From Sphingomonadales bacterium (lineage in GTDB: Bacteria > Pseudomonadota > Alphaproteobacteria > Sphingomonadales > Sphingomonadaceae), in the NCBI GenBank assembly GCA_004173185.1, contig SEFZ01000022.1, positions 1-64,000 on the forward strand: a DNA stretch of 64,000 nucleotides, in the 5' to 3' direction. Within the stretch, counting starts at the first letter, position 1; every line of letters starts with the position of its first letter. Positions 1 through 9,183 of the stretch are shown here, in pieces. A model generated the notes under the pieces. It did no database searches, had not been told where the DNA came from, and worked only from the letters and a program-made list of their open reading frames with translations. Both the position numbers and the translations under genes were made by a program.

Positions 1-188
1 AAGCGCTGCTCCGCGATACGGGTGTGGCGGTGGCGCCGGGGCTGGATTTCGATCCGGTCGACGGCAACGGCTTCATCCGCATCAGCTTCGCCGTCTCCAC
101 CGAACTGGTCGAAGAGGCGATCCGGCGCATCGGACCATGGCTTGCCGCCAAGGCGCAAAGCGGCATGGCTGCCCATCGATCTGCGTGA
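1..188 (+). CDS. C-terminal end of a class I/II PLP aminotransferase (partial)
   Basis: The reading frame is open from the window edge (first full codon at base 3) to TGA at 186-188 and gives 61 residues. The stretch VAVAPGLDFDPVDGNGFIR followed by ISFA is the typical C-terminal signature of fold-type I aminotransferases of the aspartate aminotransferase group, where the Arg of FIRISFA binds the substrate carboxylate. The lysine-containing core lies outside the window, so the substrate cannot be judged. The frame used here is not the longest ATG-initiated one in this stretch; it is chosen on protein signature. Confidence 0.7.
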   Translation, partial: ALLRDTGVAVAPGLDFDPVDGNGFIRISFAVSTELVEEAIRRIGPWLAAKAQSGMAAHRSA

Positions 189-589
189 AGTCCCTGCCAA
201 TCATGGCCGCTGAAGGAAAATGGCGCACCCGACATGAATATGGTGGGCACTCAAATCATTGGGAAATTTCGGTCCAGCTGAGTCAATGATGGGGCTTTGA
301 ACCCGATTCACTAGTTCCGGGCGCCTACGATCGTTAAATGTGTACCACGTCCTGTGCCGCCGATGGCTCCGAGTACGCGACCCGATGGAGGTGCTCCTTC
401 ATCACAAACCTGGCGGCCTTTTAGGCCGCCTTTTTTGTATTTCGGCTCTGCGCCCGATGTCGGCCGTTTCTGCTGCGGTCTCATGATGCCCGAAAGCGGT
501 CATTCGACAAACGACGGCATATACAGGGTTGTGGTGCCTGAAATCCGCGCCGGGGTTGCACCCTCGCGAGCGCGCGTCCACATGGATCT
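189..589. other. Intergenic region with terminator and a repeat-like segment
   Basis: I see no convincing gene here. It contains the intrinsic terminator at 412-436 and, at about 486-505, a segment whose reverse complement (GAATGACCGCTTTCGGGC) resembles a segment at about 37917-37935, suggesting a dispersed intergenic repeat. The ORF starting at 354 is low in protein-like character and runs through the terminator, so it is not called. Confidence 0.4.
412..436 (+). terminator. Rho-independent terminator
   Basis: GGCGGCC (412-418), a TTTTA loop and GGCCGCC (424-430) form a perfect 7-bp GC-rich stem followed directly by six T residues. It is placed to end transcription from the aminotransferase side before the chloride channel gene. 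Confidence 0.85.
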
Positions 590-1918
590 ATGCCCGCCAA
601 GCCGACTCGTCCGCGCTGGCTGCGTCTCTGGCAGCTGCGTCTTAACCGCCGTGCGAAAACCGAAGTGGTTGATATTCACCGCCGCGTCGCGATGATCAGC
701 GGAGCGGTGTTGCTCGGTCTCGTCGCGCTCGCATTTGCCGCTGCCGGCGATCGCGCCCAGCGGCTGATCTTCATGGCGACCGAGCGGATATGGTGGCTTC
801 CGCTGCTAATCACGCCCACCGGCTTCGCGCTGATCGTGTGGACCGCGAACCGCTATTTCCCGGCCTCGCGCGGGTCGGGCATCCCACAGATCATCGCCGC
901 GAGCCGTCGCCCCGAGCAGGAAGCGAAGGGGCCGCTAGTCTCGCTTCGCACCGCTTTTGCCAAGCTGGGGCTCACGCTCGCCACTCTCGCGGTGGGCGGA
1001 TCGGTTGGCCGTGAGGGACCGACGGTGCAGGTGAGCGCGGCGATCATGGTCGCCGTGCACCGCCTGCTGCGCGTTCGCATCACCGCCGGGGTCTTCATCG
1101 CAGGAGGTGCGGCGGGTGTCGCGGCAGCGTTCAATACTCCGCTGGGCGGGATCGCTTTTGCGATTGAGGAACTCGCGGCTGCCTATGAGCAACGCGTTGC
1201 GGTCCTGACAATGGGCGCGGTGATGATCTCGGGTCTCGTCAGCCTCTCGATCGCCGGCGACTATATCTACTTCGGCGTGATGCGCGACACGCTGCCCGTA
1301 TCGGATGTCCTGCTGGTCGCGCCCGTCGTCGGCTTCGGCGGAGGCCTGCTCGGCGGTTTGTTTTCGCGTATCGTGCTTGCCGCGAGCGAGCGAGCATCAC
1401 CTTGGGCGCGCCGCGCCGCGTCGCGGCCCGTTCTGTTTGCGGCTGGTTGCGGGCTCGTCGTCGCAATCGTTGGTGTCGCATCGGGCGGCGCGACCTGGGG
1501 CACGGGCTATGACATAACGAAATTCCTCGTCGAGGGCCATCAGGGTGAGCTCTGGCTCTTCCCTGCCAAATTTGCCGCTGCGCTGGCGTCGACCTTGAGC
1601 GGCGCACCCGGCGGTATTTTCGCCCCTTCGCTCGCTGTGGGAGCGGGGTTCGGCAATCTTCTGACCCCGATCTTCCCGGGCAGTCCGGCGGGCGCAGTCG
1701 TGATGATGGGTATGGTCGCCTATTTCGTCGGCGTGGTCCGCGCGCCGTTGACGGCCGTCATAATCCTGATCGAGGCGACCGCCGCGCGCGGCGTCATCCT
1801 GCCTCTGTTCGCGACCGCGCTCATCGCCGACTGGGCGAGCGCGCAAATTTGTCCGACGCGCCTCTATCACGGTTTATCACGGCGGATGGTTCCCCTGGCG
1901 CGGTCCGGCGATGCTTAG
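590..1918 (+). CDS. ClC-family chloride channel / H+:Cl- exchanger
   Basis: This 442-residue polytopic inner-membrane protein carries the ClC signatures in order: GSGIP (residues 95-99), GREGPT (140-145, whose Glu is the gating glutamate of the family), a GGIAFAIEEL segment with the paired Glu that includes the internal proton glutamate position, and GGIFAPSLAVGAGFG near residue 345. These fit a proton-coupled exchanger rather than a pure channel. No C-terminal CBS domains are present. ATG at 590 has only a weak GGAT upstream, and a later start near residue 36 is possible. It lies next to other ion and osmolyte transport genes, which suggests a role in pH or osmotic homeostasis. Confidence 0.9.
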   Translation: MPAKPTRPRWLRLWQLRLNRRAKTEVVDIHRRVAMISGAVLLGLVALAFAAAGDRAQRLIFMATERIWWLPLLITPTGFALIVWTANRYFPASRGSGIPQIIAASRRPEQEAKGPLVSLRTAFAKLGLTLATLAVGGSVGREGPTVQVSAAIMVAVHRLLRVRITAGVFIAGGAAGVAAAFNTPLGGIAFAIEELAAAYEQRVAVLTMGAVMISGLVSLSIAGDYIYFGVMRDTLPVSDVLLVAPVVGFGGGLLGGLFSRIVLAASERASPWARRAASRPVLFAAGCGLVVAIVGVASGGATWGTGYDITKFLVEGHQGELWLFPAKFAAALASTLSGAPGGIFAPSLAVGAGFGNLLTPIFPGSPAGAVVMMGMVAYFVGVVRAPLTAVIILIEATAARGVILPLFATALIADWASAQICPTRLYHGLSRRMVPLARSGDA

Positions 1919-1950
1919 CGGCGGGATGCAATCGGTGCAGAAATGAAAGG

Positions 1951-3765
1951 TTACTGCGTAACCGGTGGCCTCCGCGGCTGCGGCTCTTCTCGCGGGATGA
2001 AGGTCCAGACGATATCGCCGATATCGACCGACGGCCGGTGCTCTGCCGAGAAGATGGCGAGTTCGCCCGAGGGACGCGCCACGGCGAGGCTGTCGCCGCC
2101 ATTCGCCCGCATACGCGCGACAAAGGCCGAATAAGGAAATTTCTCGGTGATCCGCGTGCGGCCGAACGTCCAGCCCGATTGCAGGCGGTCGAGCAATTCC
2201 TCGATCGGCGTGCCCGCGAGGGTGAAGACGCGCCCACGCCGACGGCTGCCCGCGCCGGTTTCCCCGATGATGCGGCTGATGCGATCCGATCCCACCTCGG
2301 GAGCGAGCTCGCTGCAGACGAGCGCGTTATAGCTGTCGTTGTCGGTCGCCGCGATCAATTGCTGATATTGCCCCATGTCGATGTCATCGTCATGCGCCTC
2401 GTCGACGATATCCCCCTGATAGACGGGAATGCCGGCACGTCTTGCGCGACGCAGGGCGAGCTTGCTGGCGTCGGCGATCAGCACCTCGCGGCCTTGCGCC
2501 TTGATGAATTCGGCGAATGCGATCGTCCAGCTGTTGGCGCCGACGAGAAGCACTCCATTGCCCTTGCCGCGGTCGAGTCCGAGCCAGCGGGCAAAGCGTG
2601 CCGCCGTAAAGCCATGGGCAAAGATCGTCACGATTACGACGCCGAACCCGAGCGGCACCAGCGCCTCGGCGCCGGCGATGCCAAGGTCCGAGAGACGCAG
2701 CGCGAAAAGGCCCGTCACCGCGACGGCGACGATGCCGCGAGGCGCGATCCACGCCACGAACAATCGCTCCTTGAACGGCACGCGGGTGAAGAGCAGTGCG
2801 GTCATGATCGTGAGCGGGCGCACGACGAAGAGCAGCAGCAGCAGGAATATGACGAAGCGGAGCTCGAAATTTCGCACGACCTCCCAATTGAGCGTGGCGG
2901 ACAGGATGATGAAGACGCCCGAGACGAGCAGGATCGTCAGATCCTCCTTGAAACGAAGCAGGTGGTGGCTCGAATAGGTCTCACGGTTGGCCATCACGAC
3001 GCCCATGATCGTGACCGTGATCAGCCCCGTTTCATGCATCACGAGATCAGAGAGGACGAAGACGGCGACGACCGTCGTGAGGAGGACGGGGGCCTTCAGA
3101 TACTCAGGCACCCAGCCGCGCGGGAAAGCCCAAGTCAGCGCAAAGCCAGCCGCGCCGCCGATCACCATGGCAAGGATACTGGCCGCACCGACATCGATGA
3201 GGATCGACGCGCTATTCGTGCCGGCCCCGCCATGGGTAATATAGCTGAAGACGCCGACGGCGAGCAGCGCGCCGATCGGGTCATTCACGATCGCTTCCCA
3301 TTTAAGCATATTCTTGACGCGCGGCGCGATGTTAAGCGAGCGCAGCAAGGGGACGATCACCGTGGGACCCGTCACAACCATGATGCCGCCGAACAGCGCC
3401 GCGAGTTCGAAAGGCAGTCCGGCCCCATAATAGGCCGCCGCTGTGCCCAGCGCCCAGCCCACCGGAACGCCGACGAAGACGAGCATGAAAACGGCCACGC
3501 CGGCGTTACGCAGCTCGCGAAACTTGAGGCTCAATCCGCCTTCGAACAGGATGATCGCGACCGCCAGCTTGATAACCGGCTCGCGCAGCGCGCCAAAATC
3601 GCGCTCGGGATCGATCAGCCCGAGGATCGGTCCCGCTATGATCCCTGCAATGAGCATCAGCGCGATCGCTGGGCGCCCTGTCCGCCATGCAACCCACTGT
3701 GCGCCAATGCCGATAACGCCGATCAGGGCAATTTTGACGAGCAGGGAGTCGATCACGAACAACAT
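1951..3765 (-). CDS. Cation:proton antiporter (CPA1/NhaP-like) with TrkA-N domain
   Basis: This is a 604-residue protein. About the first 390 residues are a string of hydrophobic segments of the Na+/H+ exchanger fold (for example GRPAIALMLIAGIIAGP at the N terminus and LFEGGLSL, the region of the conserved exchanger motif). The C-terminal third contains a Rossmann-type RCK/TrkA-N domain beginning NGVLLVGANSWTIAFAEF, which in this family binds NAD(H) or nucleotides and gates transport. It should exchange Na+ or K+ for protons at the inner membrane. It lies convergent to the ClC gene and downstream of the ectoine/MscS operon. Cation specificity cannot be read from sequence. Confidence 0.88.
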   Translation of the reverse strand: MLFVIDSLLVKIALIGVIGIGAQWVAWRTGRPAIALMLIAGIIAGPILGLIDPERDFGALREPVIKLAVAIILFEGGLSLKFRELRNAGVAVFMLVFVGVPVGWALGTAAAYYGAGLPFELAALFGGIMVVTGPTVIVPLLRSLNIAPRVKNMLKWEAIVNDPIGALLAVGVFSYITHGGAGTNSASILIDVGAASILAMVIGGAAGFALTWAFPRGWVPEYLKAPVLLTTVVAVFVLSDLVMHETGLITVTIMGVVMANRETYSSHHLLRFKEDLTILLVSGVFIILSATLNWEVVRNFELRFVIFLLLLLFVVRPLTIMTALLFTRVPFKERLFVAWIAPRGIVAVAVTGLFALRLSDLGIAGAEALVPLGFGVVIVTIFAHGFTAARFARWLGLDRGKGNGVLLVGANSWTIAFAEFIKAQGREVLIADASKLALRRARRAGIPVYQGDIVDEAHDDDIDMGQYQQLIAATDNDSYNALVCSELAPEVGSDRISRIIGETGAGSRRRGRVFTLAGTPIEELLDRLQSGWTFGRTRITEKFPYSAFVARMRANGGDSLAVARPSGELAIFSAEHRPSVDIGDIVWTFIPREEPQPRRPPVTQ

Positions 3766-3833
3766 AGCCGCCGCCTATGCGGCAAATGATGTCGCACTTC
3801 TAGGCGGCTTGGGCGAGGCCGCTTACCGCATTG

Positions 3834-5072
3834 TCACGCCGCCAACCGCGTTTGCAGGTCGCGGCCGCTCGGTTCCTGAAACGGCCGCAGATGGAATGCC
3901 GGCAGGATCGCCAGCAGATGATCGAAGATATCGGCCTGGATGTCCTCATAATCGTTCCAGGCGGTCGTGCCCGTGAAGCAATAGATCTCCAGCGGCAGGC
4001 CTTGCGGCGTCGGCGCGAGCTGGCGAACGATCAGCGTCATCCCGTCGGCGATGTCGGCATTCGCGCGGAGATAGGCGACGACATAGGCCCGGAACGTCCC
4101 GATGTTCGTGACGCGGCGGGCGTTTGCGGGTTCGCGCCCGGCATCGCCAAGCCGAGCGTTCCATTCGCCAAGCTCATCCTGTTTGCGCCCAAGATAGTCA
4201 CGGATCAGCGCAATCCGCCCGAGTTCCTGCCGCTCATCGGCGGAGAGAAAGCGGATGCAATTCTGGTCGAGGAGCAGCGAGCGCTTGATCCGCCGCCCGC
4301 CCGATTCCGCCATGCCGCGCCAGTTCTTGAAACTCTCTGCGATCAACCGGTGGGTGGGGATGGTTGTGATCGTCTTGTCCCAATTCTGCACCTTGATCGT
4401 GTGCAGGGCGATGTCGATCACATCGCCGTCGGCATTTAGCTGCGGCATCTCGATCCAGTCGCCGACGCGCAGCATGTCGTTCGATGTCAGCTGGACCGAG
4501 GCGACGAGCGACAGGATCGTATCCTTGAAAACGAGCATCAGCACGGCGGCCATCGCCCCCAGTCCCGAGAGCAGGAGCAGCGGCGACTGCTCCATCAGGG
4601 CAGCGACGATGAGGATCGCGGCGCCCGCGTAGAGCAGGATCTTGAGAACCTGCACATAACCCTTGACCGGGCGGCTCGCCGATCCCGGGCGGCGATCGTA
4701 AAGCTGGTTGGCGAGGCCGAGCGCCTCGCCGATCGCCATCGCGACGAACAGGATGATCGACGCGGAGACGACATTGCCGACGACGATCGCGACGGTCGGC
4801 GCGAGATGGGGGACCGCGCCGATCCCCGACGCAATGATGAACGCCGGGACGATATTGGCCAGACGCGCCGCGATTGGCGCCGGGGTCGGGCCATCGTGCG
4901 GCAGCCAGCGCAGCACGAAACGCAGGGCAATTTTCCGGACGAGTAAATTCGCGAGCCAGGCAACCGCGCCGAGTATGGCGAGCGCGATGAGGGTTTCTGC
5001 CCATGGCGGCGTACCGGCAAGCAAGGGGATGTCCGTCACGGTCGGAAAAGTTTCGCTCATGATGTTCTGCAT
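3834..5072 (-). CDS. MscS-family mechanosensitive channel (YbdG/MscM-like)
   Basis: From ATG at 5072 the product is 412 residues, close to E. coli YbdG (about 415). Several membrane segments precede the MscS beta-domain signature (SLVASVQLTSNDMLRVGDWI, then NWDKTITTIPTHRL and SFKNWRGM). It would release solutes and ions on hypo-osmotic shock. It is the last gene of the ectoine operon, which makes physiological sense: export of compatible solute when osmolarity falls. An upstream ATG at 5111 overlaps the stop of the preceding MFS gene (ATGA) and follows that gene directly; it would add 13 residues and cannot be excluded. The longer frame back to 5210 lies inside the neighbour and is rejected. 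Confidence 0.88.
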   Translation of the reverse strand: MQNIMSETFPTVTDIPLLAGTPPWAETLIALAILGAVAWLANLLVRKIALRFVLRWLPHDGPTPAPIAARLANIVPAFIIASGIGAVPHLAPTVAIVVGNVVSASIILFVAMAIGEALGLANQLYDRRPGSASRPVKGYVQVLKILLYAGAAILIVAALMEQSPLLLLSGLGAMAAVLMLVFKDTILSLVASVQLTSNDMLRVGDWIEMPQLNADGDVIDIALHTIKVQNWDKTITTIPTHRLIAESFKNWRGMAESGGRRIKRSLLLDQNCIRFLSADERQELGRIALIRDYLGRKQDELGEWNARLGDAGREPANARRVTNIGTFRAYVVAYLRANADIADGMTLIVRQLAPTPQGLPLEIYCFTGTTAWNDYEDIQADIFDHLLAILPAFHLRPFQEPSGRDLQTRLAA

Positions 5073-5107
5073 GGTGTCGGTCCCGCGCGATGCGGGCCGC
5101 TCTCCTT

Positions 5108-6460
5108 TCATTCGTCCTTGGCGTCGGCGTTCGCGGCGAACGGATCCTCGCGTAGCGACCGGCCGGCCGTCTCGGGCATGAAGCGCAAGGCGACGAGCCC
5201 GACGAGGCACGCGAGCGCCATATAATAGGCGGGCATCAGCGGATCGCCGGTCAGGCTGATCAAGCCGCTCCCGACGATCGGCGCCGTGCCGCCGAAGATC
5301 GACGTCGATATATTATAGGCCATCGCGAAGCCTGCAAAACGCACCGCGGTGGGGAACATCGCGGGAAAGGTCGCCGAAATCGTCGCGAGCTGCGGGACAT
5401 AGAGCAGGCCGAGCGCCATGAAGCCGATGATCGCGCCCGCGAACCCCGTTCCGATCAGCATGTAGAGCGGCACGACAAGTAGCAGCAGGCCGATCAGCGA
5501 CCAGCGCCACATCGGCTTGCGGCCGACCCGGTCGGACAGCGCGCCGGCAAAGGGCAGGAAGAGCATCATGAAGACCATGCCGATGATCGGCACGAGCAGC
5601 GCTTCCTCGCTCGACAGGCCGATGCGGCGCTGGAGATAGGTCGGCATATAGCTGAGCAGCGAATAGTTGACGACGTTGAGCGCGACGACCAGACCGCCGA
5701 CGACGAGCAGCGGGCGCCAGTGATTACGCATCAAGCTGCCGAGCCCCGGCGGCTTGCGCTCCTCGGCCACCGCCATTTCTTCGCGGAAGATCGGCGTGTC
5801 CTCCATCTTGGACCGCAGATACATGCCGACGAGCCCGATCGGCCCCGCGATCAGGAAGGGGATGCGCCAACCCCATTCGTGCATGGCTTCGTCGCCGAGG
5901 TGAAGCGAATAGCCGAGCATCAGCGCCGCGCCGAGCGAGAAGCCCGCCAGCGTCCCGAATTCGAGGAAGCTGCCATAAAAGCCGCGGCGGTCGTCGGGCG
6001 CATATTCGGCCATGAAGGTCGCGGCGCCGCCATATTCGCCGCCGGTCGAGAAGCCCTGGAGCATGCGCAGAATGACGAGCGCGGTCGGAGCCCAGAAACC
6101 CACCGTGTCATAGGATGGAATGAGGCCGACGGCGAAGGTCGCGCCCGCCATGAGGAGGATCGTCATCGCGAGCACCGACTTGCGCCCGATGCGATCGCCG
6201 AGCGGTCCCCAGAAGAGCCCGCCGAGCGGACGGATGAGGAAGGATATCGCAAAGGTCGCGAGCGCGAACAACACCGCTTCCTCGGTATCGCCGGGGAAGA
6301 GCGCGGCCGAAATATAGGTCAGGCCATAGGCATAGATGCCATAGTCGAACCATTCGACCGCGTTGCCGAGCGCCGAGGCGCCAACCGCGCGGTGGAGCGG
6401 CGAAGGTTCGGGGAAGGGCGGCGGATGCCCCGGAGCGTGGAGCGTCATCTCATTATCCAT
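5108..6460 (-). CDS. ProP-like MFS symporter (metabolite:H+ symporter family)
   Basis: This 450-residue, 12-helix protein has strong MHS-family features: GNAVEWFDYGIYAYG near residue 31, GDRIGRKSVL in loop 2-3, and RMLQGFSTGGEYGGAATFMAEYAP. These are typical of the proline/glycine betaine/ectoine transporter ProP and relatives. In an ectoine operon the likely cargo is ectoine or another compatible solute, but this is inferred from context. The C-terminal coiled coil of E. coli ProP, linked to osmosensing, is absent (the protein ends NADAKDE). ATG at 6460 has a good AGGTGACCA leader and overlaps the end of the upstream MFS gene by 16 bases. Confidence 0.88.
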   Translation of the reverse strand: MDNEMTLHAPGHPPPFPEPSPLHRAVGASALGNAVEWFDYGIYAYGLTYISAALFPGDTEEAVLFALATFAISFLIRPLGGLFWGPLGDRIGRKSVLAMTILLMAGATFAVGLIPSYDTVGFWAPTALVILRMLQGFSTGGEYGGAATFMAEYAPDDRRGFYGSFLEFGTLAGFSLGAALMLGYSLHLGDEAMHEWGWRIPFLIAGPIGLVGMYLRSKMEDTPIFREEMAVAEERKPPGLGSLMRNHWRPLLVVGGLVVALNVVNYSLLSYMPTYLQRRIGLSSEEALLVPIIGMVFMMLFLPFAGALSDRVGRKPMWRWSLIGLLLLVVPLYMLIGTGFAGAIIGFMALGLLYVPQLATISATFPAMFPTAVRFAGFAMAYNISTSIFGGTAPIVGSGLISLTGDPLMPAYYMALACLVGLVALRFMPETAGRSLREDPFAANADAKDE

Positions 6461-7719
6461 TGGTCACCTATGGTGTTCGGTTCGGTTGATAAGGCTGGTT
6501 TATCGGGGCCGGCGGGGTCGAGCAGCGCGGCGACCGGGGTCGTGCGCGGCAGAATCTGGAAGTCCTGCTGCTGGTCCCCCGGGACCGGATCGCTGGTCGC
6601 GACGCGCCACATCCCGAAGGCAAGCATCGCCGCGGCGGCGAAGGCGATGAAGAGGAAGAGCCCGCCAGCATTTGTGAACGTCATCGAAGTGGCCGCGCCG
6701 AGTGGGCCGAGCGCTGCGCCGGTCGAATAGAGGAGCACGAGTTGACCGCTGGCCGTCACGCGCTCGGACGGAAGCAGTCGGTCGTTCGCATAGGCGACGC
6801 ACAGCGGATAGAGCGCGAAGCTCAATCCGCCAAAGGCTGCGCCGAGACCGAAGAGAAGTACTCCCTGCGGCTGCGTTGCCAGCGCGATGCTCGTCGCCCA
6901 GGTGGCGGCGAAGCAGATGAGGATGATACGGCGGCGGTCGTAGCGATCCGACAACCGGCCGAGCGGCCATTGCAGCGCGACACCGCCGAGGATGACCGTC
7001 ATCATGAAGGTCGCGGTCTCGTCCAGGTCGAGCCCGATCCGGCGCGCGTAAATGGCGGCAAGGCCATAGAAGGCGCCAAGCAACAGCCCGGTAACGCCGG
7101 CTCCCACGACACCGAGGGGCGAGGCCTCGAACAGGCGCCGCAGCGGTAGCGACGCGGCATCTTCGAGAACCGGCGCGCTACTCCGGGTCAGACAGACCGG
7201 GATGATCGCGAGCGAAATCAGAATCGCGGCGATTTGGAAAGGGACCTGCGGCGCGGTGTTGCCCGAACGCAGGATCAGCTGGCCGAACGCCTGGCCCGAA
7301 TAGAGCGCGACCATATACCAGGCGAGCACCGTGCCGCGCGTGCCCGTTTCGGCGCGGTCGTTGAGCCAGCTTTCGACACACACGAAGACGCCGGCGACGC
7401 AAAGCCCGTCGACCAGCCGCAGCGCGCCCCAAAGGAGGGGCTGCGCGAACAGCGCATAGGCGAGCGTGCTCGCGGACAGCAGCGCGACGAAGGCGGCGAA
7501 GGCGCGGATATGGCCGACGCGCCGCACGATATTGCCTGCCCTGACCGCGCCGATCACAAGTCCCGCAAAATAAGCGGTCGCGACGAGCCCGATGACCATC
7601 GTGCCGCTGCCGGCGCGTTCGAGCCTGAGTCCGATCAGGGTCGACAGAAACCCGCTGCCCGCCATCAGCACAAAGATGGCAATCAGCAGGCTGCGGACCG
7701 GCAGGATTGTTGCAAGCAT
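6445..7719 (-). CDS. MFS transporter, YcaD-like
   Basis: This is a 424-residue, 12-helix major facilitator. The loop 2-3 motif is only loosely kept (GNIVRRVGHIR), while the mid-protein motif GRLSDRYDRRRI is clear. The segment LRLVDGLCVAGVFVCVESWL is characteristic of YcaD-type carriers. It starts 21 bases after ask and overlaps the ProP-like gene, so it sits inside the ectoine operon. The substrate is unknown; a compatible solute or precursor is a contextual guess. Confidence 0.82.
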   Translation of the reverse strand: MLATILPVRSLLIAIFVLMAGSGFLSTLIGLRLERAGSGTMVIGLVATAYFAGLVIGAVRAGNIVRRVGHIRAFAAFVALLSASTLAYALFAQPLLWGALRLVDGLCVAGVFVCVESWLNDRAETGTRGTVLAWYMVALYSGQAFGQLILRSGNTAPQVPFQIAAILISLAIIPVCLTRSSAPVLEDAASLPLRRLFEASPLGVVGAGVTGLLLGAFYGLAAIYARRIGLDLDETATFMMTVILGGVALQWPLGRLSDRYDRRRIILICFAATWATSIALATQPQGVLLFGLGAAFGGLSFALYPLCVAYANDRLLPSERVTASGQLVLLYSTGAALGPLGAATSMTFTNAGGLFLFIAFAAAAMLAFGMWRVATSDPVPGDQQQDFQILPRTTPVAALLDPAGPDKPALSTEPNTIGDQWIMR

Positions 7720-7740
7720 CAGATGTCGTCGGCGGCCGCG

Positions 7741-9183
7741 TCAGGCGGCGCGCCGGCCCTCGGCCGCTTGCCCCTCATCTTCGACCAGCGCCCGGTGAAG
7801 CGCGCGCACCGCCGCGTCGAAGTCGCGGCATTCGATGATGAACTGGATATCGACGTTGCGGATCTGGTGTTGCATCGCGATCATCATGATCCCCGCCTCA
7901 TCGAGCGCGCGCAGCGCGTCGGGAACAAGCCCGGGGCGCGAGATGTCGCTGCCGATCACCGACACCATAGCCACGGGGTGGGCTGAAATGGCGGCGTCGG
8001 GATAGTCTTTTTGCAGGTCGTCGATCACCTTCGTCACCGCGTCGGGAGTGGCCGAGAGATAATGGGTGATCGTGTTGGCGTTCGACGATTTGCTGACGAT
8101 CCACAGCCCGTGGCGGGCCAGTACGTCGAGAATCGCGCTGTCATAGCCTTTGATCCCGACCATATCCTGTTCGAAGAATTGCAGCGCCTGCATCTGGCGT
8201 ATGCCGGTGACGATCTCGACCCGCGGGACGTCCGAGACATAGTCGCCGGTTACCAGCGTGCCCTCGTCCTCGCGATCGAATGTGTTGCGAACGCGCAGTG
8301 GAATATCGGTCTGGCGCAGGCCGCGGCCCGCGCCCGGATGAATCGCCTCCATGCCGAGATTGGCGAGCTGGTCGGCGACGTCATAATTGGTGCGGCCGAT
8401 CTTGCGCGCCTTGTCCACGCCGACCAGCTTCGGGTCCGCGCTCGACAGGTGAAACTCCTTGTGGATGATCGCCTCGCGCGCGCCGGTGAGCACCGCGAGC
8501 CGCGAGAAAGTCATCTCGGTATATCCGCGCGCATAGCGCCGCACCATTCCGCCTTCGCACCCGGCGTAGCCGGTGACGATGGGGAGGGTAGTCGACAGGT
8601 TGATCGCCGCGAACGCCTCCTCGATCCTTTGGTCGAGGCTGCGCAGATCGTCTTGGTCCCACAAGGTGAGGTCGACGAACCGCGCGTTCACGCTGCGATC
8701 GCGCAGCAGCAGCGCCGTACAATGCGCGCTATGCGCTTCGCCGATCCCAGCGAGAAGCTCGCGAAGCGTCAGCAACTGCTCCTTGACGCAAAAGCGGCCG
8801 TGACTGCGCAGCCGCGCCAGATCCTCGAGACAGGCTGCCACCGCCCTGATCCGTTGCTCGATAAAGGCATCTGCTTCGGCGCGGCTCTTCGTTCGCGCGA
8901 ACATCGCGGCGTTGCGATCGCGCACCGCCTCGCGAACGACGCCGATCGCGTTGCGCCAGCCTTCGGCGGTATCGTCGGCTACAAAACGCCCATAGACGCC
9001 TGGCGTGCCGCTTTTCTTGTTCTCGAGCAGCAGGTCCGTCATTCCGGCAAAGGCCGATACGACGAAGATGCGCTGGTAGAGATCGGGCCCTGTGCGACCC
9101 GCGATCAGGACGTTGTCGAGCAGCGTTTCGGTCGCCGCCATCGAGGTGCCGCCGATTTTCTCGACGCTATGGCCGCCCGTCAT
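7741..9183 (-). CDS. ask: Ectoine-specific aspartate kinase (Ask_Ect)
   Basis: This aspartokinase has 480 residues. The N-terminal kinase signature is HSVEKIGGTSM (Lys9 in the ATP/Asp site). The mid-protein has FHLSSADPKLVGVDKARKIG, and the C terminus holds ACT-type regulatory segments. It phosphorylates L-aspartate to feed aspartate-semialdehyde into ectoine synthesis; this paralog class is typically less feedback-inhibited and travels with ect genes. Its ATG overlaps the ectD stop (ATGA at 9180-9183), so it was probably translationally coupled to ectD. The frame is intact despite damage to the gene before it. Confidence 0.93.
   Translation of the reverse strand: MTGGHSVEKIGGTSMAATETLLDNVLIAGRTGPDLYQRIFVVSAFAGMTDLLLENKKSGTPGVYGRFVADDTAEGWRNAIGVVREAVRDRNAAMFARTKSRAEADAFIEQRIRAVAACLEDLARLRSHGRFCVKEQLLTLRELLAGIGEAHSAHCTALLLRDRSVNARFVDLTLWDQDDLRSLDQRIEEAFAAINLSTTLPIVTGYAGCEGGMVRRYARGYTEMTFSRLAVLTGAREAIIHKEFHLSSADPKLVGVDKARKIGRTNYDVADQLANLGMEAIHPGAGRGLRQTDIPLRVRNTFDREDEGTLVTGDYVSDVPRVEIVTGIRQMQALQFFEQDMVGIKGYDSAILDVLARHGLWIVSKSSNANTITHYLSATPDAVTKVIDDLQKDYPDAAISAHPVAMVSVIGSDISRPGLVPDALRALDEAGIMMIAMQHQIRNVDIQFIIECRDFDAAVRALHRALVEDEGQAAEGRRAA

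Noticed and set aside
189..589. Possible tmRNA or other stable RNA before the terminator at 412
   Set aside because: No alanine-tag reading frame, no tRNA-like acceptor or TPsiC arm could be matched, and no base-paired long stem was evident.
1849..3789. 646-codon plus-strand ORF opposite the cation:proton antiporter
   Set aside because: It is the antisense shadow of a clear membrane antiporter; its composition is rich in Arg, Asp and His with no fold pattern.
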